Notes under the pieces: generated by a model
What the model was told of the DNA's origin: nothing
The model's database searches: none
Seen by the model: the letters and a program-made list of their open reading frames with translations, nothing else
Shown here: positions 1-11,600 of the stretch, one piece after another
How the letters are laid out: each line of letters starts with the position of its first letter
Numbering within the stretch: the stretch's first letter is position 1
Origin: Sclerurus mexicanus
Taxonomy: Eukaryota > Chordata > Aves > Passeriformes > Furnariidae
DNA length: 64,000 nt
NCBI GenBank assembly: GCA_013396755.1
Contig: VWZF01003401.1
Coordinates: forward strand, 125,603-189,602
Reading direction: 5' to 3'
Position numbers and translations under genes: made by a program

Positions 1-34
1 CGGGGAAGGGGGCGGGGCCGGGGCGCGCGCCTCC

Positions 35-651
35 CGCGCGATGGCGCGCGGGCAGGGCGCACGTGGGTGGGCGCGGTTCCCGGGAGCTGGGGCTGGAGAC
101 ACCTTCGGCCTGGGAAGGATGCAGCTGTGAGCATGGGAAAGCGGAGAAGAACAAGTCTGTGGCCTTGCAGCGGCGTGGGAAAGTAGAAGCAAGAAGAAAA
201 GCAACGGAGAAAAACGAAATGTGTTTTGAGTCTTGCCAGCATGAGGAGAGATGCGAACTACCTATCAGGAGATGGTCGAAGGCTCGTGGACAGAAGTGCT
301 TGGCTAGTAGAGTGTGACATGTGTATGCGTGGACAGATAAGAAAAAGCATAAAAGAGAAGCCTTCTGTTAATAAAAAGGGTTGTTGGTGGTTGCTGGTGG
401 TTATAAATATTCTTTGCCCCAAACCTCTCCGTGTGTGTGTGTTTGCTCCGGTGCCACAGTTGCAGGGCCCCCCCTGTCCCCGGCGGACACCAGCCCCTCC
501 CTGCCCGCCACGGGACGGCCGCTCCAGCGTGGGGAGGGAGCGGGCAGGCGGTGCGGGACGGGGTTTGCGCTTGTCTGCCTTGCCCGAGCCTGGGGGGAGC
601 CGCTTGCCGGTCCGTAGCCCGACCCTGGGTCGCAAGGCTGCAGCCTGTCCC
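35..651 (+). repeat. 617-bp direct duplication, copy 1
   Basis: This stretch is repeated at 764-1380 with a constant offset of 729 bp. I noticed only two mismatches (347 g against 1076 a, and 352 a against 1081 g). The copy ends exactly at the N at position 652. The junctions at single Ns and the near identity suggest two haplotypes or overlapping contig ends placed side by side rather than a real tandem duplication. Confidence 0.9.
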
Positions 652-763
652 NCCCCCCGTGGGGCGCGCTAATGGCACGGCCCGCACTCGCCCACGTGAC
701 CCCGCCGCTCCCCCAGCCAGCGAGCGCTTCCCGCGCGTCACCGCCGGGGAGGCCCCGCCCCCN

Positions 764-1380
764 CGCGCGATGGCGCGCGGGCAGGGCGCACGTGGGTGGG
801 CGCGGTTCCCGGGAGCTGGGGCTGGAGACACCTTCGGCCTGGGAAGGATGCAGCTGTGAGCATGGGAAAGCGGAGAAGAACAAGTCTGTGGCCTTGCAGC
901 GGCGTGGGAAAGTAGAAGCAAGAAGAAAAGCAACGGAGAAAAACGAAATGTGTTTTGAGTCTTGCCAGCATGAGGAGAGATGCGAACTACCTATCAGGAG
1001 ATGGTCGAAGGCTCGTGGACAGAAGTGCTTGGCTAGTAGAGTGTGACATGTGTATGCGTGGACAGATAAGAAAAAACATAGAAGAGAAGCCTTCTGTTAA
1101 TAAAAAGGGTTGTTGGTGGTTGCTGGTGGTTATAAATATTCTTTGCCCCAAACCTCTCCGTGTGTGTGTGTTTGCTCCGGTGCCACAGTTGCAGGGCCCC
1201 CCCTGTCCCCGGCGGACACCAGCCCCTCCCTGCCCGCCACGGGACGGCCGCTCCAGCGTGGGGAGGGAGCGGGCAGGCGGTGCGGGACGGGGTTTGCGCT
1301 TGTCTGCCTTGCCCGAGCCTGGGGGGAGCCGCTTGCCGGTCCGTAGCCCGACCCTGGGTCGCAAGGCTGCAGCCTGTCCC
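764..1380 (+). repeat. 617-bp direct duplication, copy 2
   Basis: This is the second copy of 35-651. It begins immediately after the N at 763 and runs on without a break into unique sequence at 1381, so it is probably the correctly placed copy. The 110 bp between the two Ns (653-762) is unique and promoter-like. Confidence 0.9.
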
Positions 1381-1400
1381 TGAAGTTTCGAAGTGTCCAA

Positions 1401-4141
1401 GGGCAGCTGGAAGCTGCGCAGCAGGAGCCCAGGATAAACTGTCTGCTTTAGTGGAAGGCAAGCATGGTGCAAATTGTAACCCTTCTCTTCCCTTCCCAGC
1501 TGCACTGTAGAGAGCACCTGGAGAAGGCTCATCCCGCCGCTTCTTCTGGTGGACTTGGCAGTGTTAGGTTTGCAGCTGGGCTCCATTCTAAGAATCTGTA
1601 ATTCCCTCCTCGCCGCTGGAAACAGTTTCCTCTCTGCCTATCAGATTTCTTGCTTCTCTGCCCTTTGTTTTTCCCTGAGGCAGCTTGAGTCGGTGAATAT
1701 CATCGGTGATGGATTGTCTCTGCAAGTAAAAGGTTTGTTTGTGTAAATTGGCCTCAGCGGTTCATGCAATGCCAACATAGGCAAATGTTGGGAAACCAAG
1801 GCAAACATTCATGCCTGCTTGAATTCAGGGAGAGCCAAGCTAGAGCTATAAGGCAAATTTTAGTGTGGTCCTGGTGAAGAGACAAATGAAAGAGAGTTAT
1901 AATCAGGGAAATTCGCCCTTGTTTTTGTTAAGTGTGAGCTGAACTTCTTCAGTAAAGAGGAAACCACCAAATAAATCCCTAGCTTAATTTTCCATGTTAC
2001 TTTCTTTCCTGAAGGTGTTTTACTGCCAAGAGACCAACACAAATGCAGAAACTTTAAGGCAAGCTACCTGTCATGATTACTGAGTGAGCTCTGGAAAGGT
2101 CTGTAGGGCTGTTGGTAATGCAGAAGTTGGGTACAGAGCTTTCTGACAAGATTCTGTCCTGTCATATGTTGTGGTGCTTCCAGTGGGCAGGATGGCTAAT
2201 GCTTTGTCTTCCTGCAAAGGAGTCTTAGAGTGAAAACATTAAAAAAAAAAAAAAGTAGCAGCTGCAGTGAAATGACCAAACATTCTGAGGGATGTAAACG
2301 TCAATAACATCTGAATTTAATTCTGAAAAGTGATAAGGGGACTGAAGTCACACACTGACTTTACTTATCTCTCATTTTGCATGTGCTTTTTACTGGAGCA
2401 TTAGTGTAAACCAGTTCAGTTATTTCTGCAGTATGATGAAAGGCTTTTTAAGAAGAAGTGACTTTCACATTCGTTATTAAAATGATGTGTTTCTGTTCTA
2501 CCCTTGAATAAGCAGAATAAATTGAGGAGCAGCATAAATAGATACTGCAAGGTAACAAAACCCGCTATGGCTTCCATTCATCCCCCCTGGCCATACCTGT
2601 AGAAATGTTTATGGTCCCTAACTGGGATCAGGGTTTGACTCACAGGATCTCTTGTGATTTCACTAGACGTGTGGTATTATTTGAACTCAGGTTTTCTTTA
2701 TTGCAGCTCTTGTAGGTTATGATATTAAATATATCTTCAGCAGTTATAGTGTTTTATGAGGGATGCAATGGCAGTTCTGTTGATGTGCTGGACACATAAA
2801 GTGTCATGGTTGTGGCAGTCTGCATTTCATGAGGACTGCATACTAAAAATCTCTTCTTTTGAGAAGGAAAACAAGTAGCATGTTAGTTAAATGTGATTTA
2901 TAAAAGGCAAGACTCTAATTGGTGTATATATATATGTGGAAAAAGTGGGAGAAAATGAAGTACATAATAATAAAACAGAACTAAGATTACCAGCAAAGCA
3001 AGAATTACAGCACATCTCCACAAGCGAGTGAAAACATGTCTGTCATGTAATCCTGGGGGCTGGTGAGAGTCCAAGGGAATGATAAATGTGGTTTGTCTGT
3101 TTTTTCTGAAAGTCAGCATCTTGGGACTTCGTTGTAGCATACAGTCAGCAGGATCATGGCATTCCGGGTTGTTGTTGTTGGATTTAAACTATCACATTCA
3201 TCACTGTATTCAGTTTTCACTGCGCTGTTATATACTTAGTGGTTAGTGAGGCATTTACCTCTGTTTTGAATCTATAAGGAATTCCAAGCACAGCATTACT
3301 GGAAAATTATGAAAAGTTCTTGACAAAAATGGGTAAAACCTAAGGGTCTGCAGATGTCTCACATTTTAAACGTAGTGAATGCCCATAATTTGGACCAGAC
3401 TGGGTTTTATCAATTGGTGCTTGGCAAGATGTGATAATGGGTTGAAGAGTTTCCATAGGAGCGTTTTGGATGATAGCAATAAATGAAAAACAAAACTTAG
3501 TAGATAAGGCTGAAGGGAACATGTATTTGTTTTGATTTGTAAACATTTGTTCTCATTTCCATATTGTCATTTCAACCGCAGGGAAAGAGAAGCCTGTGTG
3601 AAGTGTAAACACATGGTGAATGTTATAACAGGGAAAAATACAGCATCCAAAGAGGTTTTGGGGTATTTGATACCATTGCATAATGATGCATTGTTGGATT
3701 CTGGTGCCATTCACCAGCTGTGTAATCGTTCAGAAATAATGCATTGATTCCTGTGCTCAGAGCTTGGTAACCTTTGTAACCATCATGAAGCAGGTGTGGT
3801 AGTAAATCCTGCTATAGAGGTGTGTCTGATCAGGGCTGGATACAGCCCCAGGGCACATCCGGGGTTGTGCATGCTGTGCTGTATGACATCAAGGTGAGCG
3901 TTTAAGGTGCCCCTGTGTCTGTCCCCTATAGGAATTCTGGGTGAGGACATTGGTACCTGTACTGTAGAAGCCACTTGCCTGGGGCAAGCGAGGTGGAGCT
4001 GTGCCTAGTGCAGTTGTGTGCTGTGCTACAGGCACCTGCTTTTAACATAAGGGACAAATAAAACAATATAGAAGTCGTAGTGATTATATAATAATGCCAT
4101 AATGTTTTTCTTAGCTCTTTTAGAGATAGTGATACAGGCAG

Positions 4142-4188
<47 letters not shown>

Positions 4189-7100
4189 GCCTAAGGCAAG
4201 CCAAAGAGGCATGTCTTGAGAAGAAGAAGGGAAGGCAATGGATAGAGGTAAGATGGGGTGGAAAGAATAATCATTTCACCTGTGCAGCTGGAACAAACCA
4301 CAGAATGAGGTTAGGCTGGTTTAGGTAACCAAAGGAAAATAAGGCTAAGGTTTAGATGGAGCCCTCACCACAGTGCATCCATTTACAGTATTTGTAACAT
4401 GCATTTTTTGGTGGGCAATGATGTAATACAGCGGTGAGCTCTGGTCTGTGTTGGGGCGAGAGCATATCCCCTGCTCCCAGAAGTTTACCTATGTACTCAA
4501 GGCTGGCTGGCTGATAGCAGATGCCTTGGTCAGCCTGGGAGCTTTTCAAGAGAGGGAACCTCAGCAGGGGCTTCTCCGGTTTTTTCTCGGTAGACGTTTT
4601 TAGTTTGAGGCTCTTGTATCCAGCCCCTTCCTGAGGTGTAACATCCATGGGTTGCCTGTGCCTGGCCTTGGGTCCCATTGTCCTGGCATCCAGTCTTGCT
4701 ATGTCCTGATGACCTGGACCAGTCCTTCTTCCCTCGCAGCCTCTAAGGTATGGGCACAATTGAGCTCTGTGGACCTGGCCACCCATTACTGCTTCTTAAC
4801 ATCCTAAACCTCATGAGAATTATAGCATTGAGATTTTTTTCTATTAATTTTGTAAAATCATTGTGCTTACCCATTTGCTCCATGCAATAGCTGTATCACA
4901 GCATTCTGATTCATTTGATACGCTGCGTAGTTTTATTTTCAGTAAAGTTCTTTCAAATCGGTCCCTTGGAGTACCTTTTTTTTAATCTCTGCAATTGGTG
5001 GCAAGAACTTTTTTGTCTCTGACTTACAGCTGGGGGTCAACAGTAAATTAGTGAAGTGCATCCTGAGCAATAAAGTATGTGAAGGGCAACAGCAGAGAGC
5101 TGTAGCCATGACAGTCTAAAAAGGAAAGCAAGGCTTGTCTGTAGGAAGGTGAGATATGTTGTCGAAGGCCTGTCTGATACCATGAAAATGAACATATATC
5201 TCAGAGATCCCAGGGTTTCCTCAGGTCATTGTAGAGTACCTGCATAGCTGAGGAGTCACACTAACAATCAGTGCTGACTTTAGCACTTCTCCTGGATCAG
5301 ATTCAGAAACCCTCTGACCTGTAGTTAATGACTTCAACTTCCAACTTTTGTCTGCTCAGTGCTTGAATACGTAAGGGCTAGTGATTGGAGCCTACTGTCT
5401 GTGGTTTATGAACACAGGGTCCTTGTGCTTTTCACGCACACACCTGTACAAAGAAAATTTATGTGTAGTCTGAGGGCTTATTACATCACTTTTCATTTAG
5501 AGCAATACATATCCAAGGGAGTGTTTTGCTGGAGTAAGAAGCTCAGCATCAAAGTCTAATAAAGCAAAACTTGAAAGATACCAATTTTTCTTCCAGCAGT
5601 GACACATTAAATAAATAAAATACTGTGTAATCCAGTAAGATAATAGTTTTCTCAGAATGCATGTTGCTGCCAGCTGTTCTTTATAGAAGGGAGATTTTTT
5701 TTATGGTTGCTGGGAAGGGAACTTCTCCAAAACCAGCAGCTGGCAGTGGAAGTCTTCACCTACCCATCAGCAGACTGTCTCTGAATTTCCCAGCTTTGTG
5801 GTGACCCCGTGGCTTGCCTCTGGACTTTCATGTCTTCTGGATGCTTGCACATGCTGCTTCTCTGGTCTGGCTCTCTCAGAGGCAGCAGTGCATTCCTAGA
5901 GACTTGATCAGAGATGTAAGTTACAGTAGAAAATATGGCACAAACCAGCATTTTGGATTGAGGTTAGGTTAACATGAATATTCCTTTCCTGTTTCACTGT
6001 CCATGGCTTCGGGCTCCTTAAGTGTATCCAGCTTGCAGGCACTGGGGAACCAGGCTTGAAAAACACTCTATTTCTTTTAGGTGACCTCTTAATACTGGAT
6101 GATAGATTTTACCACGTTTCTTCTGGCATAGTGCCCTGTTGTGACCAATGCAAATACAGTAATTATGGCTTGCCTGAAGAATTGTTATGCCTGAAATGAA
6201 AAATATTTCCTGGTTGCACTCTCCTCTTCTCGTTATAACCTTTTTTTCATGTGGTGTAACTTCAGCCAGTGGTCCCCTGCCCAGTCCCACTGCGTGGCTC
6301 TTCTAGATCCTGAGCAAATTACACCCAGCTGTACATCCAGTCATCATACTTGTTACCAGGTCTGTGACTTTTGGCATAGGATCAGCTTTGTGATACTTGA
6401 TGTGATCGGGCGTTTGCCTGCCCTGAGGTTCCCTGAACACTGCTCATTGCCAGAGCTTGAGTTTCTGGGCTCTGACAGCTGCTCAGATCAGGTCATTCGG
6501 GCTCGACGAACGTGCTGTGCTCTGGCTTGGTCCCTCATGGGACATTGGAGACACTGGGGTGAGAGCCATGCCACAGAGCAGACCTGCCGTGGGTGACCAA
6601 GCTAACTGCAAATAAAAAGTTAATTGGTCTTCTAGCATTGTCCTCTATAACTTGCAGAACTAAAATCGCTTTCTTGACTTTAAACATCTGAATATAATTT
6701 TAAATTCTTGCCAGAAATATGAGCCAGTAACCTTTGTGTTAATATTGACTTTGAAAACCATATCCTTTTTATAGCAAGTCTCTGTTAATTATGAAAAGTA
6801 ATTTGTCAGGAAATGTGGTTTTCTTATGAAGAAAATACAACACTGTTTTCACCTTTGACCCGGAATTATGAAGTGAAAGTAATTACTCTCTTGGCAGATT
6901 GATTTGAAATGTACCTACAGAAGACTTAGTTCCTATATAGTAGTCCATGTATAGATTGCAGAATGCCTTAGAAAATGGAAGAATGAAAGGTGTTAAAGGC
7001 TCCTTATCTAGCTATAGACATGCAAAGGTATTTTAGGTTAAATAATCTTTTTGGGTTTTATAGCATAAGTAGAGAAAAACCTAAATCCCCTTGCTAAAGT

Positions 7101-8009
7101 TAAGACGATTGCCATACTCAGAGCCCCTGGAGATAACTCTGGGTCTGTGCCCTCTTCAGGCACTCAGTTAAACATTTGCTGCTTTGTCAAATTCATTCCC
7201 ATTTAGCAAGTAAACTTACGATCGTTACTTTTCATGAAATCCATGGATTTAAGCTCAGACGAAATTAGATCTCTCCTAATTTTCTTTTCTTTCCTCCCTA
7301 ATCCAGCCTTCCCTATCTCACACAGGCGCTGTTCTGTGAGGTTTAGCCGCTCATACGGGGAGCCCAGGAGCAAAGGTCACTCAGCACAGTGCTCTTGGCA
7401 GCACTGGACATAGAGGTGGCAGGACCGCACTCCAGCAGTGGCTGCGTTGCCCTGGCACAGCAGGGCTGGTTTAGCCTTGTGTCTGCACCCAAGCTCTTCG
7501 AATGAGTGTTCTTTCCTTTGAACTTCCAGTGCGCTTGGTTATGGCCTCTCTTTCCAGCTTGCATTTTTGTCTTCCATGCATGTCTTCTTGTAATGCTTAC
7601 CTGCTGTCCTCTGCTAAAGCCATCTGTGCCCCAGCTCTGCACTGTGGGTCAGAGAGATCTTGCATGTAAGAAATCACTGATACTAATAATCATTGTGTAT
7701 TATGTACTTACATCCACACGTAACCTTAATATTTTCTGTTTTGCAGTACTTTATAAATATTTTTCTCTGTTTCAGTGGCAGTCACTTGTTCTTATTTGAG
7801 ACCATCTGCTAAAAATAATTACTTAAAGCTTATGCCTGCACTACCATTTCCTGGTTTTAGCTTGATGCAGCCCTACTTGATTTCAAGGGCATTACTTTTA
7901 TAGCAGTCAGTGCAGGATCACATGTTTGGCCTTCACAGAGACCACAGTCCTGCAAACATATATTTTTTACCTCTGAGATGTCTGAATTACCATATGCAGA
8001 CTCCATCTG
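1401..8009. other. Intergenic stretch without recognisable gene
   Basis: Apart from a TA microsatellite near 4.15 kb I see nothing specific. Open frames are short and unlike known proteins. The longest, minus-strand 4352-4786, has no family resemblance that I recognise. Confidence 0.6.
4144..4188. repeat. (TA)n microsatellite
   Basis: An almost pure alternating TA tract with one interrupting G near its right end. Confidence 0.95.
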
Positions 8010-8134
8010 GTGTCTGAGCTGTATGGGGCTCTGAGCAATCTGATCGAGCTGAAGATGTCCCTGCTTACTGCAGGGGGTTTGGACTAGGTGACCTTTAAAG
8101 GTCCCCTCCAGCCCAAACTATTCTATGATTCTAT
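8010..8134 (+). mobile_element. CR1 LINE 3' end fragment
   Basis: The stretch has the typical CR1 3' tail: the block around 'ggactaggtgacctttaaag' followed by 'cccaaactattctatg' and the terminal ATTCTATG-type 8-mer repeat. Orientation is plus. CR1 is the dominant LINE of birds and is usually 5'-truncated, as here. Confidence 0.9.
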
Positions 8135-8429
8135 CCAGGGCAGACCTGGCAGGGCCGTTGTACTGTGGAGGTTGTGATAGAGGCAGAATTCAGCCAGAAA
8201 CAGTCAGCTTTATCCCTATAGGTGTGTACACATCTGTTCACCTGTGCTTTAGCCACATGTGCATTTTACCCTATCTCTTTGTCACTATATAATCATATTA
8301 ACACTATTTCCCATAAATTGTAGATGCACTGAGGTGTGTTCACAGGTAGAATAATTTTTAACAACTTATGAACATCTCTTTTTAAGCCAAAAGAATGTTT
8401 CCAAGCCATTCACATGTGTAAGAAGCAGT

Positions 8430-8435
8430 TTTATT
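8430..8435 (-). terminator. PPIL6: Candidate polyadenylation signal of PPIL6
   Basis: AATAAA on the minus strand, about 90 bases past the PPIL6 stop codon. Position and motif fit a short 3' UTR. Its use cannot be judged from sequence alone. Confidence 0.45.
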
Positions 8436-8525
8436 TTTGCCATAAGTGAAAGCCACCAAGGTCTGTGAAAAGCTAAGTGGGAAATAGTTCTCTACCTTAC
8501 CGCAGGCAGGAAATCCAGCTGGCAA

Positions 8526-8634
8526 TCATGGCTCGAGGGTCCCACAGTTAATAATCTTGCACGCTACTGTAGACCTTTTATGTGTAGGTACAACTTCCAG
8601 TCCTTGGAGGGTCTCCGTGCCCTCGATCAGTTGC
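8526..8634 (-). CDS. PPIL6: PPIL6 terminal coding exon
   Basis: After a pyrimidine-rich tract and TAG acceptor (8636-8635), the exon reads QLIEGTETLQGLEVVPTHKR and continues to ..CKIINCGTLEP and TGA at 8528-8526. This is the C-terminal strand of a cyclophilin: LIEGTE, VPT and the final ADCG-like segment. It starts with one base that completes the preceding codon. Confidence 0.85.
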
Positions 8635-11600
8635 CTACAGGAGGGAGAAAGTGCACAGGTGATGCATCTGCATCCAAAGCCAAGCCCTGCAGCCTCTGCC
8701 TTGTGCAGGGCCATAACAAGCCCAGGCACCTGTTTCATACTGACAGGCTACTCTCGCTCTGCTCTTCAAAAAGTTGCTCTTCACAACAGAGTTGCAAATG
8801 CCATCAGTTCTTGACTAAGTGGCCTCTTATTTGGCATTTTAGAAGAGGTGAAAATACCGTGGTTTTATGCAGCTACATTTATTTAAAGGAATAAATGTTG
8901 TTCCTGTGCCCCAGCCTTTACTTTTGAGATGAAAGAAGTCACGAGACACATCATTAGAAGTGATAGTATTAGAAGTGACTCCCTGAGAAATATCTTTCAT
9001 TTCCTTCCTTCACAGCACAATCTGAGTCCTGAAAACGGTCCAACATTTTGCAGTCTTTATGATTTTCAGCCTGTCCTGCTCCCACGCTGTGGGAGGATGA
9101 GCTGTGCCTCCTGCAGGTGCTGGCATGGCAATGGGTGCCAGCAGTGCTCCATAAAGCTTTGTGCTGTATCCCATCCCATCCCACCTCACCCCATCCCATC
9201 CGGCAGAGTGGTGCCAAGCAGGGAGGACACCGCAAGTGTCACTTGTCCAATTGGGGACATCAGAAAGACTGAGCAGAGTAGAGCTGGAAAGTGCAGAGCT
9301 GTCTTTGTCATATGCTGTGGCTGCTTTTTGCTTCCTCAGGATTGAACTCCCACTCAGATTTAGGAGGGCCTGGCTGTAAGAGCATGGATCCCACACTTTT
9401 CAGATTGCACAGAGCTGGTGGCAAGGTGGAAACTTGAGGTGAATGTTCCTGGTTATAAATATATCTGGCTTTTGGTTTGCTCTCTGTAGGTTTGACAGCT
9501 ATGTTTTTTTGCTACCTCAAAAAATGTCTTTCTGCACGTGACAGAAAGTGTACTGTGAATTACTGTCTCTGTGGTAATACTTATGTATTTTGTTCTTTTC
9601 CATCAAGCAGACTGCTCAGAGCAATAATCGTGTTTATTACATTCCTGTAAACCTAGAAATTTTACCAGGGCCAGTCCTGTACATCAACCTACTGAGAACA
9701 AACTCCTAGGATGCATTTGCTAAAACAGTTTCTTCCAGCTCATGAGGGCAGAGCAGAGCCTGGAGGTTCTGTGAAATGCCCCCGTCTTTCAGGGCCCGCC
9801 TTCAGCTGACACCGAGCTATGCAGCCACAAGTTTGTAACCTTGGTCCTGGAGATGCCCTGGCAGCTTCCTTAGTTTTGCAATAGGGTTTTCTAAGCTTGA
9901 GCAAGGCAGGCCACGGCAGAGAAGGAAAGGATGAGGGTTATTAGGTACTTCAGTTCTGACTTATCCATCCTCCCTCTGGCCAGAGGCATTTGTGTTGCAG
10001 CTGCCAAAGGGGTTTCATGGATGCTTCCTGCTGGGCAGCAATGTCTTGCAGGGCCAAGGTGACCCCCTGTGCAGTGCAGCGATGCCAAGCTTGTGTGTAC
10101 CTGCCCAAAGCCCACGTATTTCTTGTCCAGGTGGGGAGCTGGCGGGAAGGTGGTGTAGAACTGTGAGCTGTTGCTGTGGCCACCCTTGTTGGCCATCCCA
10201 AGGATCCCCCTCCCCTTGTGACAGAAGGAGATGCTTTCATCTAGGGAAGGGCTTGGGGGATGAAGGGCCACAGCTGTTTTGTTCCCTTTGCTGCTGTTCA
10301 CCACAGAGGTCTCTTTTGTCAGCTTCCACAAGCTCCCCTTTCCTCCTTCCCACTTGCTCTTCTCCTTTCCCGTCAAAGGTCTCATCAAGTCTCACACCAG
10401 CAAAGTTTGCTTTGAATCAATGTCTTTTCTAGAAAGAGCTTCCTGCTACTGTCCAGTGCTTAAGCCAGTAAAGAAGCTAGTGAAAAAATATCTGTACAAA
10501 AGCACTCTAGGTAATTTTGGCTCCCTGTTGTCAGTCTCTAATGCCTCTCACCAGAGGAGCTCAGGGTACTTAGCATGGCAATTCCCCATGGGTGCTTGTG
10601 ATTATTCCCACAGTATGGATGGGGAAGGTGGGAGGCAGAGCAGATGCTCCGAGCACAGCCTCTGCTCTGCCTTCCCTTATGCCTCTGCCTGCAGTGAAGG
10701 GGACAAGATCTGCTGTGGGCACAGTCGGGGCTGGGAGGGCAGGACCTGGCTGGCTGGGACGGGATGCCCGGCTGCTCCCAGCTCTTGGTGACTCACACAG
10801 GAGGGTGAGCAGGAGACTTCTTTATCCAAGTAAAATGACAGAGCTGAATAAATGAAGGGCAGATATTTAGTTAAGGAGGTCAGAGTGCTCCCAGAGTGGA
10901 AGCTTTATTCCAGGGCAAGGAGAGAAGGTGAGCGATGGAAACAAGAGCTGTGAGGAGGTGAAGGGGATACTCTGTGCCAGCTGAGGAAGAACTGGTGAGG
11001 GAGAGAAGGAATGGCTCTCAAGAGGAATGATTGGTGAAGAAGAGGCATTAGGCATGCTTGGGTTTGGGGGATGATGACAAGGAATTGATTCCCTCTCTGT
11101 GGAGAGGAGCCTTCCTATGAGGTGAGGAGCAGGGAGTCCACTGACCCTGTCATCCTCCATCACCATCTGACCTGAGCAGTCAAGAGTCCCATCGAGCTCT
11201 CAACAAGTTTTAAGGAAACTGTAGAAATATTTAGATTTTAATGTTTTCTGGTTATTTTTTTCTCACTCTTGCTACCCCATTTGAATGTCCTTCTCAGAAA
11301 CTGATTCATAAAAATGATTAAATTTTAACTGAACTGTTGCTCCCTGACTATGTTGCCCTGTGGTTTGCAGAATTACTTCAGCAGACTAATTTTGGAGTGG
11401 GATGCTTTGTCCTATGACAATGTTCCAGTCCAAGTGATTCTGTGTAATTGCCTCAGTCCTTTCATCTCATTACAGTAAAATGAGGTTGTGTCCCATTAAT
11501 TTCAGCAGGCACTGGTTGCAGTGCCCAGACACATGCCAAGCACGGAGTCTCCCATAACATTACTGGCTGACACAGGCATCTCTCACCCTTTTCAGTTATG

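Larger units (their letters stand above)
1..1400. promoter_or_regulatory. CpG island at left edge, probable promoter of an unidentified transcript
   Basis: The stretch is very rich in G, C and CpG, with GC-box-like runs (around 10-20 and 753-762) and a CACGTG E-box near 692-697. Beyond 1.4 kb the DNA becomes AT-rich. Open frames on both strands are long only because the DNA is GC-rich and duplicated; none resembles a known protein. In mammals CD164 is transcribed leftward from this side of PPIL6, so this could be its promoter, but I could not find a CD164 signal-peptide exon. That assignment is inference only. Two single Ns (652, 763) show the assembly is uncertain here. Confidence 0.6.

Noticed and set aside
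304..933. Long minus-strand open frame starting with a hydrophobic, signal-peptide-like run.
   Set aside because: It has no ATG start, crosses both Ns, depends on the duplication, and the hydrophobic run is just an AAG-rich tract read backwards.
4352..4786. Minus-strand open frame of 144 residues.
   Set aside because: No recognisable domain, no family resemblance, and no support from splice context. It is likely chance in a moderately GC-rich patch.
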